A stretch of DNA of 14,700 nucleotides from CAYGZA01 sp964354135 (GTDB lineage: Bacteria > Planctomycetota > Planctomycetia > Pirellulales > Thermoguttaceae). The translations under genes were made by a program, and so were the position numbers. Below, piece by piece: positions 1-6,251 of the stretch (its first letter is position 1; every line of letters begins with the position of its first letter). The stretch spans positions 1-14,700 of the forward strand of contig CAYGZA010000164.1 in assembly GCA_964354135.1 (NCBI GenBank), in the 5' to 3' direction. Below the pieces are notes generated by a model. It searched no databases. It had not been told where the DNA came from and saw only the letters and a list, made by a program, of their open reading frames with translations.

Positions 1-114
1 TCTGACCGCCCGCCGATCCCCGCCCGCCGCTACGCTTTCTGTCCGCCCTTTACACTCCCGCGCGGCTGGGAGTCTGCGGCATTTCCGCGGTTCTGCGACC
101 CTCAATGTGTGGTG

Positions 115-714
115 ATGTGGCTCCAATGGACCCTGGACGGCTTTGACCAACCCGCTGTTGAACTCCAGCGCCATTTCAACCAGGGCGTGCTACTTGCAGG
201 GGTCGATTTGCCACAAGTGCGCGATGCCTTCCGGATCCTCCGTCACCTGGCCCGATCAAAGGGGTGGAAGAAGGTCCCGGCGGAACCTCGGCGGCGCTAC
301 AAGAGTAGCCCGGAGGGTTTCGCGGAAGTCACCCGAGAACTGCGGTCTCTTGTCGAATGGCTCCAGGAGCGGATGACGCGGGCGCGCGAAGACGCCATCA
401 CGGTGGAATCCGAGTCGGCGGGCGCAAGGCCGGGTGTGCCCAATTCTCCAGAGGGCGACCCGGCGCACGATCCCAAACAGAGGAAAGAGCGGATGCACCT
501 CAAGCGGCTTACCACCGCGATGATGCTAGTGCGGGAACATCCTGATTGGTCCGACCGAACGATAGCAAAGCAGGCAGGGTACAAGAACCATTCGCCCCTC
601 GTGCGAAGCCGAGAGTACAAAGTGGCGGCCAAGCTGGCCCGGGGTGAGAAGGAGGATTTGCCCGGGGGCTTCAAGAGCCACGGCGGGCACTTAGAGGCTT
701 GGAAACGAGAATAG
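115..714 (+). CDS. Hypothetical protein with HTH-like C-terminal segment
   Basis: This encodes 199 residues from the ATG at 115; GTG codons at 109 and 112 are in frame and could serve instead, and no clear ribosome-binding site separates them. I do not recognise the family. The first half is mixed helical, with a Trp and Arg-rich stretch near residues 50-62. Residues 95-125 look like a disordered Pro/Glu linker. Residues about 132-168 read as a tri-helical segment with a turn (HPDWSDRTIAKQAG) followed by basic residues, which suggests DNA binding by a resolvase-like or regulator-like HTH. The gene stands alone, followed by a terminator at 767-794. A role in element regulation is inference only. 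Confidence 0.6.
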   Translation: MWLQWTLDGFDQPAVELQRHFNQGVLLAGVDLPQVRDAFRILRHLARSKGWKKVPAEPRRRYKSSPEGFAEVTRELRSLVEWLQERMTRAREDAITVESESAGARPGVPNSPEGDPAHDPKQRKERMHLKRLTTAMMLVREHPDWSDRTIAKQAGYKNHSPLVRSREYKVAAKLARGEKEDLPGGFKSHGGHLEAWKRE

Positions 715-724
715 ACGGGCGAGA

Positions 725-822
725 AAGCACCACCAAAGCACCACAGTCGGCACCACTTAGTGTCACAACACCCCAGTTTTCCCGGGGTGTTTTCGTTTCT
801 TGAAGCACCAGTCAAGCACCAC
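725..822 (+). repeat. Two pairs of AAGCACCA direct repeats
   Basis: AAGCACCA starts at 725, 736, 803 and 814. Within each pair the starts are 11 bp apart, about one helical turn, and the two pairs are 78 bp apart. A weaker copy (GGCACCAC) lies at 749-756. The pairs flank the terminator at 767-794 and precede the excisionase-like operon, so they could be an operator or excisionase binding site. Confidence 0.55.
767..794 (+). terminator. Rho-independent terminator of the 115-714 gene
   Basis: A perfect 8-bp stem AACACCCC (767-774) / GGGGTGTT (784-791) encloses a 9-nt loop. It is followed by a T-rich run (TTTCGTTTCTT). It lies about 50 bp after the stop codon at 712-714. Confidence 0.75.
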
Positions 823-863
823 CACGGGGATTCTCCAAAGGGGCAAGACAAAGGAGGAAATAG

Positions 864-1061
864 GTGGTGAGTAAGACGCATGAGGATCCTGATATAGACA
901 GACTGGCGGGGGAATTGGCGTTGTTCTCCGTCTTGATCCATGCGAGGCACAAACATGACTTCGCACGGGCCGCCCAAACCCAAGAGGAGTTGGAGAACAG
1001 GGGCATTGTGGTGCGCTTCCGCCGGCACGCGGGCCGGGAGGAGGTGGCCCATGCCGAGTGA
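864..1061 (+). CDS. Small hypothetical protein
   Basis: This encodes about 65 residues. A strong ribosome-binding site AAGGAGG (851-857) precedes two adjacent GTG codons at 864 and 867; spacing does not decide between them. The product is charged and largely helical, with His/Arg-rich segments (HARHKHDFARAAQTQEELEN), and has no membrane segment or cysteine motif. The stop TGA (1059-1061) overlaps the next gene, whose ATG is at 1051, so the two are probably translationally coupled. I recognise no family. The position before an excisionase-like gene suggests a small accessory or regulatory protein. Confidence 0.6.
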   Translation: MVSKTHEDPDIDRLAGELALFSVLIHARHKHDFARAAQTQEELENRGIVVRFRRHAGREEVAHAE

Positions 1062-1263
1062 AACCCCCGTATCGTTGAACAGGCTGGCGGTTCCTGCCCG
1101 GAAGGCGGCAGAGCTGTTATCCATCAGCGAGCGGAGCCTCTGGTCCATCACGGCCCCACGTGGCGACTTGCCTTGCCTTCGCATCGGCCGCCGGTGCCTC
1201 TACTTGGTCGATTCGCTCCGGGTCTATGTCGAGGCGCGCGAACATCGGGGGGCGGGACCATGA
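1051..1263 (+). CDS. Excisionase-like HTH (HTH_17/MerR-type) protein
   Basis: This encodes 70 residues. The start at 1051 is chosen because GGGAGGAGG (1036-1044) sits just upstream and the product then begins at the domain. Residues about 15-62 follow the excisionase-family winged HTH: a first helix RKAAELLSIS, a recognition helix ERSLWSI, then the wing LPCLRIGRRCLYLVDSLRVYV. Proteins of this type bind attachment-site or promoter DNA and control excision direction or element gene expression. The gene overlaps its upstream neighbour by 11 nt, and its TGA (1261-1263) overlaps the ATG at 1260, so it lies inside a coupled operon. Whether it is the excisionase for the integrase at 6485 is inference; that integrase is 5 kb away. 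Confidence 0.75.
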   Translation: MPSETPVSLNRLAVPARKAAELLSISERSLWSITAPRGDLPCLRIGRRCLYLVDSLRVYVEAREHRGAGP

Positions 1264-1352
1264 GGGAACGTACAACAACAAACCGTCAGCCGCGCAATCG
1301 CACCCGCCCTCGGGGACTCAGCGGCGAGCTGCTGGACGCAATGCCCCCGGCG

Positions 1353-1407
1353 GACTTGGAGGCGGAGCGAGGTGTCCTGGGGAGCGTAATTCTCGACCCG
1401 CGGCGGC
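1353..1407 (+). repeat. Direct repeat copy A (DnaB-N start)
   Basis: These 55 bp match 3054-3108 at 50 of 55 positions by direct count. Both copies encode DLEAERxVLGSVILDPRR and are in the same reading frame, 1701 bp apart. The copies bracket the ParB/TOPRIM chimera gene. Confidence 0.85.
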
Positions 1408-1533
1408 CCTGGGGTTCCGTTCGCCAAGATCTCGCGTCGCATGGTCCGCTACCATCGCGCCGACCTGGACGCGTTCTTGCGCGACCGCGTGGTGACGCAT
1501 ACCGGCGAGCAGCCGGCCCCGGTCACGGCGTGA
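1408..1533 (+). pseudogene. 5'-truncated excisionase-like (HTH_17) gene remnant
   Basis: In frame 1, from 1411 to the TGA at 1531-1533, the translation GVPFAKISRRMVRYHRADLD followed by AFLRDRVVTH is the wing and last helix of an HTH_17 domain. It can be aligned with the intact protein at 1051-1263 (GDLPCLRIGRRCLYLVDSLR). The recognition helices are missing because the sequence upstream of 1408 belongs to the DnaB-N fragment. Its stop lies 10 nt before the ATG at 1544, which is natural operon spacing. That suggests the HTH_17 gene was the original upstream neighbour of the ParB/TOPRIM gene. Confidence 0.6.
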
Positions 1534-1543
1534 GGGCCACGCC

Positions 1544-3007
1544 ATGATCATCGGCACGATGATGGAACCTGCGGCGCCTTCCCGCCGCAAACGCGCGGCG
1601 AAATCAGGTCATGTCCCGATTCTGGAAAAGGCCCTGTCGAAAATCTGGCCGGCGCCGGAGAACAAGCAGCTCTACCAGCCCATCCTGCCCGAAGATCCGG
1701 CCACCGTGGCGCTGGCTGATAGCATCCGCCAGCATGGCATCCGGGAGCCTCTCGTTGTAACGCTGGACGGTTGGATTCTATCTGGTCATAGGCGGTACGT
1801 GGCGGCCCGGTTGGCGGGGCTGGAAACGGTTCCTTGTCGGGTGGAGCAGTTCCGACGGAAAGAGGACGAAGACCGCTTTCTTGTCCTGCTCCGCGAACAC
1901 AACCGGCAGCGGGTCAAGACTCTCGACGAAGCCCTGCGAGAGGAGGTGGTTTCCTGTGATCCCGAGGAAGCGTATCAGTCGCTTATCGAGCATCGTCAGC
2001 AGACGGCCGAAAACGCCCTGAGTGATAGTGACTGTCTCGGCATCGGCTGCGGGAGGCGTCGGGCGAACATCAGCGCGGCCAAGGAGCTGTTCTTGCAGGC
2101 CGTCGCGGCGGTTCTTGACAACCGGCGACAATTCTGGCCCTTGTCCGACCGGCAGATTCATTACGCATTACTGAATAACCCGCCACTGATTCACGCCAGC
2201 AAGCCACATTCCCGCTACGCCAACACGGCACAAAGCTACAAGGCGCTGGTCGATCTGCTCACCCGGGCGCGGGTGGCCGGCAGCATCTCGATGGAGTGCA
2301 TTGACGACCCGACGCGGCCCGTCACCACATGGCGCGTCCACAAGTGCGCCCAAGACTTCATCCGCGCAGAACTTGGCGGCTTGTTCAAGGGCTATTGGCG
2401 AGACCTATTGCAATCACAGCCCAGCCACATCGAGATCTTGGTGGAGAAAAACACCGTCGCCCAAATCCTCAGACCAGTAGCAATGGAATACTGCATCCCG
2501 TTTACCAGCGGCCGGGGGTATTGCAGCCTACCACCGCGGCACGCGATTGCGCAGCGGTTCAAGAAGAGCGGCAAGGATTCGCTCGTCCTGTTGATCGTCT
2601 CCGATTTTGACCCAGACGGTGAGGAGATAGCCGAGTCTTTCGCGCGAAGTATGAGGGACGGTTTTCACGTCCGTTCGATCTACGCGGTCAAGGTGGCATT
2701 GACCGCCGACCAAGTGCGGACCTTGGACCTGCCGCCGGCGCTAAAGGCCAAGAAAACGAGCGTCAACTACCGCAAGTTCAGTCGGAAACATGGCGACGAC
2801 GTGTACGAGCTAGAGGCGATCGAACCCGAGAATCTCCAACAGATCCTCCGGGAGGCCATCGACGAAGTTCTCGACGTGGACGCCTTCAACTCCGAACTCG
2901 ATGCCGAGTGTGCTGATGCCGAGTTCCTGGAAAACACGCGCCGCCGCGTCAAGGTGGCGCTGGCCGGCGTCGTCACCGATCAAGGAGGGGCTGATGAGCA
3001 GCAATAG
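1544..3007 (+). CDS. ParB-N / Spo11-Top6A-like (TOPRIM) chimera
   Basis: This encodes 487 residues. Residues about 45-100 form a ParB-type nucleotide-binding domain: LADSIRQHGIREPLVV, then GHRR at 81-84 and a conserved Leu/Pro end (LETVPCRV). Residues about 185-260 resemble the winged-helix part of Spo11/topoisomerase VI A, with a Tyr at 207 in SDRQIHYALL and the pattern SYKALVDLLTRARVAGSI followed by DDPTR. Residues about 294-375 are a TOPRIM-like fold: ILVEKNT supplies an acidic E301, and SDFDPDGEEI (353-362) supplies the DxDPxG metal-binding signature. Such proteins cut or rejoin duplex DNA, and single-subunit versions ('Mini-A') are known from mobile elements. A TGAGGG site (1531-1536) precedes the ATG, and the last 14 nt overlap the ATPase gene at 2994. 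A role in element replication or recombination is inferred. The ParB fusion is unusual. Confidence 0.7.
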   Translation: MIIGTMMEPAAPSRRKRAAKSGHVPILEKALSKIWPAPENKQLYQPILPEDPATVALADSIRQHGIREPLVVTLDGWILSGHRRYVAARLAGLETVPCRVEQFRRKEDEDRFLVLLREHNRQRVKTLDEALREEVVSCDPEEAYQSLIEHRQQTAENALSDSDCLGIGCGRRRANISAAKELFLQAVAAVLDNRRQFWPLSDRQIHYALLNNPPLIHASKPHSRYANTAQSYKALVDLLTRARVAGSISMECIDDPTRPVTTWRVHKCAQDFIRAELGGLFKGYWRDLLQSQPSHIEILVEKNTVAQILRPVAMEYCIPFTSGRGYCSLPPRHAIAQRFKKSGKDSLVLLIVSDFDPDGEEIAESFARSMRDGFHVRSIYAVKVALTADQVRTLDLPPALKAKKTSVNYRKFSRKHGDDVYELEAIEPENLQQILREAIDEVLDVDAFNSELDAECADAEFLENTRRRVKVALAGVVTDQGGADEQQ

Positions 3008-4556
3008 CCGGCCGCGACTCGCTCCCGAGATTCTCGACCGGGAGCCGCCCTGCGACTTGGAGGCGGAGCGCGCCGTCTTGGGGAGTGTAATTCTCGACCC
3101 GCGGCGGCTGGCCGAAGTCCGGGAAGTCGCAGGGCCCGAGCATTTTCACGACCACCGCAACGAAATAGTCTACAGGCATGTTTTGAGGCTTGCTAACGCG
3201 GGCAGCGCGGTTGACGTCACCCTACTTTGCGCATCGCTCAAATCCGCCGGGGAACTGCAAGCGGCCGGGGGTGCGATCTATCTCGCCGAAGTGCTCCAAT
3301 CCGTGCCCGTGGCCGCCCACGCGGTCTATTACGCGGAGATCGTCCGCGACAAGGCCGACCGGCGGGGACTCCTGCGACTTTGCGAGCGCGGACTCCAGCT
3401 CGCGCACGACGGCCGGGACTGGCACGAAGTCCAAGAGGAATTGAGTGAGCTGTTTGACCCGGAAGCGGGCAAGCCGCCCGAGCCCCCGCCGTTCGCCCTC
3501 ATGTTAAGCTCTGAGGAGTTGGCGCGGCTCGACAAAGAAGCTCGATTCCTTGTTCGCGGGGTTATGATCGAAGGGCAGCCGATGGTGGTCGGCGCGCGGA
3601 GCAAAACGCTCAAAACCACCTTGGCTGAGGACTTGGCAATTTCCATCGGGTCCGGGACTCCCTCCCTTGGCCGTTTTGATTCCCAACAGGCGAGCGTCGG
3701 TTTCTGGAGCGGTGAGTCTGGAGCGTCAACCATTCGGGAGACAGCCCTGCGGATAGCCAAGGCCAAGGGATTGAACCTCGGGGACTGCTCCGTCCATTGG
3801 TCGTTTGACCTGCCCCGCCTCTCGCGAGCCGACCACCTCGACGTACTACGCTCCGTCATTCGGGACCGCGGAATCAAGGTTGCGATTTTCGACCCGCTCT
3901 ATTTGTGCCTTCTGAGCGGCGAGACTGCCGGAATGGCGAGCAACCTTTTCGGGATGGGGGCCATCCTGCAACCGCTCTCCGCGTTCGCCCAAGAGGCCGG
4001 GGTCACGTTGGTGGTCTTGCACCACTTCCGCAAGTCCGGGCAGGCCGACGATGCCGAGCCCGCCGGCTTAGAAGAGTTGACCCAAAGCGGGGCTGCCGAG
4101 TGGGCCCGGCAGTGGATTCTCTTGCAGCGTCGGACTCCTTACCAAGGCGACGGCCGGCATTCTCTATGGGCCCGAACCGGAGGGAGTGCCGGCCATGCTG
4201 GCTTGTGGGCCCTCAACATCAACGAAGGGGTCTTTGCCCCCGATGCCCCCGAGCGGCGGTGGGAGGTTGAGGTCAAGCCGGTCAGTGACGCCCGGGAACA
4301 GGCCAAGCGAGAGAAGGCCGACCGCAAGGCCGCGGAAGTGGAGCAAACGGAGGCGGAACACGTGGACCGGCTCCGTCAGGCCCTTTGCGACAATCCCGAC
4401 GGGTTGACGGAGAAGCGTCTGCGGACTTTGACCCGGTTGAATGTCGCCAACCTTGATCGGGCCCTATTGAGTTTGGAAAAAACGGGCCGGCTGGAGCCCT
4501 GCAAAGTCCAAACCAGCGGAGGTTCATTTGATGGGTGGAGACTCAAAAAAGCTTAG
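2994..4556 (+). CDS. DnaB-N / RepA-like AAA ATPase (putative replicative helicase)
   Basis: This encodes 520 residues from the ATG at 2994, supported by AAGGAGGGG (2982-2990); the open frame extends further left but lacks a better start. Residues about 17-120 are the DnaB N-terminal domain (DLEAERAVLG, HFHDHRNEIVYRHV, ALA-type helices, then VYYAEIVRDKADRR). Residues about 188-380 are a RepA/KaiC-type ATPase. Its P-loop VGARSKTLKTTL (199-210) keeps the Lys-Thr but lacks the usual second Gly. A Walker B strand VKVAIFDPLYL (295-304) and VLHHFRKSG (341-349) follow. A charged linker (430-455) leads to a winged-helix-like C-terminus (455-520). It probably loads onto or unwinds the element origin; an iteron-like array starts one base after its stop codon. 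It overlaps the previous gene by 14 nt. Confidence 0.8.
   Translation: MSSNSRPRLAPEILDREPPCDLEAERAVLGSVILDPRRLAEVREVAGPEHFHDHRNEIVYRHVLRLANAGSAVDVTLLCASLKSAGELQAAGGAIYLAEVLQSVPVAAHAVYYAEIVRDKADRRGLLRLCERGLQLAHDGRDWHEVQEELSELFDPEAGKPPEPPPFALMLSSEELARLDKEARFLVRGVMIEGQPMVVGARSKTLKTTLAEDLAISIGSGTPSLGRFDSQQASVGFWSGESGASTIRETALRIAKAKGLNLGDCSVHWSFDLPRLSRADHLDVLRSVIRDRGIKVAIFDPLYLCLLSGETAGMASNLFGMGAILQPLSAFAQEAGVTLVVLHHFRKSGQADDAEPAGLEELTQSGAAEWARQWILLQRRTPYQGDGRHSLWARTGGSAGHAGLWALNINEGVFAPDAPERRWEVEVKPVSDAREQAKREKADRKAAEVEQTEAEHVDRLRQALCDNPDGLTEKRLRTLTRLNVANLDRALLSLEKTGRLEPCKVQTSGGSFDGWRLKKA
3054..3108 (+). repeat. Direct repeat copy B (DnaB-N start)
   Basis: This is the partner of 1353-1407 and encodes the same DnaB-N start inside the intact ATPase gene. 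Recombination between the copies would delete the whole ParB/TOPRIM gene. Confidence 0.85.
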
Positions 4557-4704
4557 GGTGGGTCAGGTGGGTCAAGGTGGGTCAGTGACCCACCCTGGCG
4601 GTGACTGACCCGGGCGGGTCAAGGGTCTAGGTCCTTATAGGACCTGACCCGCCCCGGGTTGACCCACCCTCTCGCCCTGTTCCTGGAAAGGAGTTTGACC
4701 CACC
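4557..4704. repeat. GGTGGGTCA iteron-like array, candidate replication origin
   Basis: The motif GGTGGGTCA occurs directly at 4557-4565, 4566-4574 and 4576-4584. It occurs inverted (TGACCCACC) at 4586-4594, 4660-4668 and 4696-4704. Shorter forms, TGACCCG at 4606-4612 and 4645-4651 and CGGGTCA at 4615-4621, fill the middle. The third and fourth copies form a perfect 9-bp-arm palindrome around one base. The array fills the space right after the DnaB-N/RepA-like ATPase gene. That suits a Rep-binding origin or an autoregulatory operator; the sequence alone does not tell them apart. Confidence 0.7.
4615..4651 (+). other. Hairpin inside the iteron-like array
   Basis: AGGTCCT (4629-4635) and AGGACCT (4639-4645) pair perfectly around a 3-nt TAT loop. 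The outer CGGGTC (4615-4620) can pair with GACCCG (4646-4651), leaving an 8-nt bulge on the left side. There is no following T run, so a simple terminator is unlikely. A cruciform or a protein site in the putative origin fits better. Confidence 0.45.
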
Positions 4705-4739
4705 TTGCGGCCATCTTGGGTGGTGAGGGAAACAAAACC

Positions 4740-5018
4740 ATGACACGCACCCGACGTAGCGACCCCACGCAAACCGCGCTGCCCGACATCGGCGAGCCGG
4801 CGCCCGCCCCAGGCCAACCCCGCAAGGAGCCGTCTGCCCCGCCCACCGCGGAGGATACGGGCACCTGGCCCGACGGCAGCGACGCCGGGGGAACCGTGGC
4901 ACTCACAAACGCGGTGGCGGTCCGGGTGGAGCGGAGCAACAAGCTGCGGGCCCTGGCCCTGCGATTGTCGCCAGCCGAGAGGCGGCAACAACTGGAGGTC
5001 GCCACCGATGCCACGTGA
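4740..5018 (+). CDS. Small hypothetical protein, Pro-rich N-terminus
   Basis: This encodes 92 residues. The start at 4740 is preceded by GTGAGGGA (4723-4730) at good spacing; upstream in-frame codons lie inside the repeat array and are less likely. Residues 1-50 are Pro/Asp/Thr-rich and probably disordered. Residues 55-88 form a likely amphipathic helix pair (AVAVRVERSNKLRALALRLS, then PAERRQQLEV). No catalytic or metal motif is visible and I recognise no family. It overlaps the next gene by 11 nt, so it belongs to the same operon as the methyltransferase. Confidence 0.55.
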   Translation: MTRTRRSDPTQTALPDIGEPAPAPGQPRKEPSAPPTAEDTGTWPDGSDAGGTVALTNAVAVRVERSNKLRALALRLSPAERRQQLEVATDAT

Positions 5019-5238
5019 CCGCGAACCCAGCTACGTCTTGACGCTACGCCCACTCCCGCACGATGTCCCGGTTATCTTCCGGTTACGCCGTGGTCTGAAA
5101 TACCTCTTGCGGGTGTGTGGCTTGCGTTGCGTGGCCATCCGGTTGGAGACGGTAGGCGATGCCCGGCCCGATGCCCCCACCGCAGCGGCGGACGCCGCAC
5201 CTGGCAACGCCCCGACCTTCCGGGAGGCTACGACGTGA
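5008..5238 (+). CDS. Small hypothetical protein
   Basis: This encodes 76 residues from the ATG at 5008, preceded by GGAGG (4994-4998). The N-terminal half alternates strands and a helix (YVLTLRPLPHDVPVIFRLRR, then GLKYLLRVCGLRCVAI), which suggests a compact alpha/beta fold. The C-terminal 30 residues are Ala/Pro-rich and probably disordered. There is no signal peptide. I cannot name a family. Its TGA (5236-5238) overlaps the GTG start of the methyltransferase gene, so the three genes from 4740 to 5984 read as one coupled unit. Confidence 0.6.
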   Translation: MPRDREPSYVLTLRPLPHDVPVIFRLRRGLKYLLRVCGLRCVAIRLETVGDARPDAPTAAADAAPGNAPTFREATT

Positions 5239-5984
5239 TCGCCTCAGTCTTCTTCAGTTCCGAATCCGTCGAATGGGCGACCCCGCCGGCCCTGTTCGCC
5301 AAGCTGGCAAGACGGTTTGGCCCGTTCGACCTGGATGTCTGTGCGAGCCCTGAGAACGCGAAATGCCCGCGGTACTACACCCGAGAGCAAGACGGGCTCC
5401 AGCAAGCATGGACGGGCCGCTGCTGGTGCAACCCGCCGTATGGTCGAGGGATCGGCCGATGGGTCCGCAAGGCGTGGCAGTCAAGCCTCGCGGGCACAAC
5501 GGTGGTCTGCCTGCTCCCGGCGAGAACGGACACGGCATGGTGGCACCAGTACGTCCAGCCGTTCGCTCGGGTGCATTTCCTCCGCGGCCGGGTCAAGTTT
5601 GGCGGCAGTCGGAACTCCGCACCGTTCCCGAGTGTCGTGGTAGTCTTCTCCCCGCCGACCCGGATGTTCACCTGCCGATGGTGTGAGGCCCAATTCAGGC
5701 CCCGTCGGATTGATTCCAAGTTCTGTTCCGCCCGTTGCAAACAGGGGGCGTTCCGTGCAAGACAGGCAGAGCGTGTTACGGATATAGCGGTAACACACGG
5801 CATCGAAGACGATTGCAGCCCCCCGACCGCCGGCCGGGCCGCACCTGACGCACCTCGCGGCGATCCCGGACCCGAGAGGCACCCCCCTATCGTCGGGTCC
5901 TTCCGGAGCATCCCTCGGGATGGGGCATTGGGAACACCCAACCTATGTGACATGCTTTCTTTCTCACCTAGAGGGGTGCAATGA
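5235..5984 (+). CDS. Phage-type DNA N-6-adenine methyltransferase (Dam) with C-terminal zinc finger
   Basis: This encodes 249 residues from the GTG at 5235, chosen because GGGAGG (5222-5227) precedes it and the stop of the previous gene overlaps it (GTGA). Residues about 8-140 match the phage Dam family: EWATPPALFAKLARRFGPFD at the start, LDVCASPENAKCPRYYT, and the catalytic NPPY at 66-69. A Trp-rich strand (AWWHQYV) and SAPFPSVVVVF close the domain. It should methylate adenine in DNA using S-adenosylmethionine, perhaps against host restriction or for replication control. After the domain, CRWC (147-150) and FCSARC (163-168) form a C-x2-C-x13-C-x3-C zinc finger followed by basic residues, an addition not typical of the family. 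The last 60 residues look disordered. Confidence 0.8.
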   Translation: MIASVFFSSESVEWATPPALFAKLARRFGPFDLDVCASPENAKCPRYYTREQDGLQQAWTGRCWCNPPYGRGIGRWVRKAWQSSLAGTTVVCLLPARTDTAWWHQYVQPFARVHFLRGRVKFGGSRNSAPFPSVVVVFSPPTRMFTCRWCEAQFRPRRIDSKFCSARCKQGAFRARQAERVTDIAVTHGIEDDCSPPTAGRAAPDAPRGDPGPERHPPIVGSFRSIPRDGALGTPNLCDMLSFSPRGVQ

Positions 5985-6127
5985 CCCTTGACGAAAACCA
6001 GCGCCCCGCCGGCCGCCGACCTGTGGTTCACGTGACCCGGCCACGCTGTCCGGCCTGTGGCAGCGGAGCGGAGAGCGGCGGACGACGCGGAGGCTCTGGC
6101 GGCACCCGCGCAGGAGGCCCGTGGTGA
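5981..6127 (+). pseudogene. Truncated zinc-ribbon protein
   Basis: The ATG at 5981 overlaps the methyltransferase stop (ATGA). The 48-residue product begins MTLDENQRPAGRRPVVHVTR and has one knuckle, CPAC, at residues 23-26. It then turns into Gly/Arg low-complexity sequence and ends without the second cysteine pair a zinc ribbon needs. From about 6057 another frame reads AAERRAADDAEALAAPAQEA to a TGA at 6153-6155 and looks more protein-like. The locus therefore looks like a frameshift or a joint between two gene fragments. The remaining 120 bp to 6251 hold only the promoter described next. Confidence 0.45.
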
Positions 6128-6214
6128 CGTTCGCGCGGCCCTGGTCGATACTTGAATCCCATCGAGCAGGCGGCCCTCTGGAGGCGAATACGGGGGCGAG
6201 TTTCCCAGGGGCAC

Positions 6215-6243
6215 TTGACGATTTCTCAATTATTGTGTAGAAT
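6215..6243 (+). promoter_or_regulatory. Sigma-70-type promoter of the regulator-integrase pair
   Basis: TTGACG (6215-6220) and TAGAAT (6238-6243) are separated by exactly 17 bp of AT-rich sequence, a local contrast with the GC-rich surroundings. The expected transcription start is near 6250, only one or two bases before the ATG at 6252, so the transcript would be almost leaderless. Confidence 0.75.
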
Positions 6244-6251
6244 AGCGTCCG

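Larger units (their letters stand above)
1260..1547 (+). pseudogene. Truncated DnaB-N-like gene start, fused to foreign sequence
   Basis: The ATG at 1260 opens a frame whose residues 31-49 (from ADLEAERGVLG to ILDPRR) match the N-terminal DnaB-N start of the ATPase gene at 2994. After P50 (about 1408) the similarity stops abruptly. The rest of this frame is low-complexity Arg/Pro/Gly sequence, while another frame carries the tail of an HTH_17 gene. The DnaB-N domain normally needs about 100 residues, so this fragment cannot fold as one. The TGA at 1545-1547 overlaps the next ATG (1544), so translation through it might still help couple the next gene. I read it as a recombination relic. Confidence 0.65.

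Noticed and set aside
54..73. Hairpin ACTCCC/GGGAGT as a terminator of an upstream gene
   Set aside because: There is a 6-bp stem but no T run and no visible upstream gene in the window, so the role cannot be judged.
297..1184. 295-codon minus-strand frame
   Set aside because: It crosses the terminator and the excisionase-like gene, lacks a ribosome-binding site and resembles no family.
1544..3007. Plain ParB partition protein
   Set aside because: No ParA gene is adjacent, and two thirds of the protein is a winged-helix plus TOPRIM-like region, not the ParB HTH and dimerisation domains.
4615..4651. Rho-independent terminator of the ATPase gene
   Set aside because: The stem is strong but no T run follows and the arms are variants of the surrounding iteron-like motif, so I list it as part of the array.
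4557..4704. CRISPR array
   Set aside because: The repeats are 9 bp, in both orientations, with irregular or no spacers, which excludes CRISPR.
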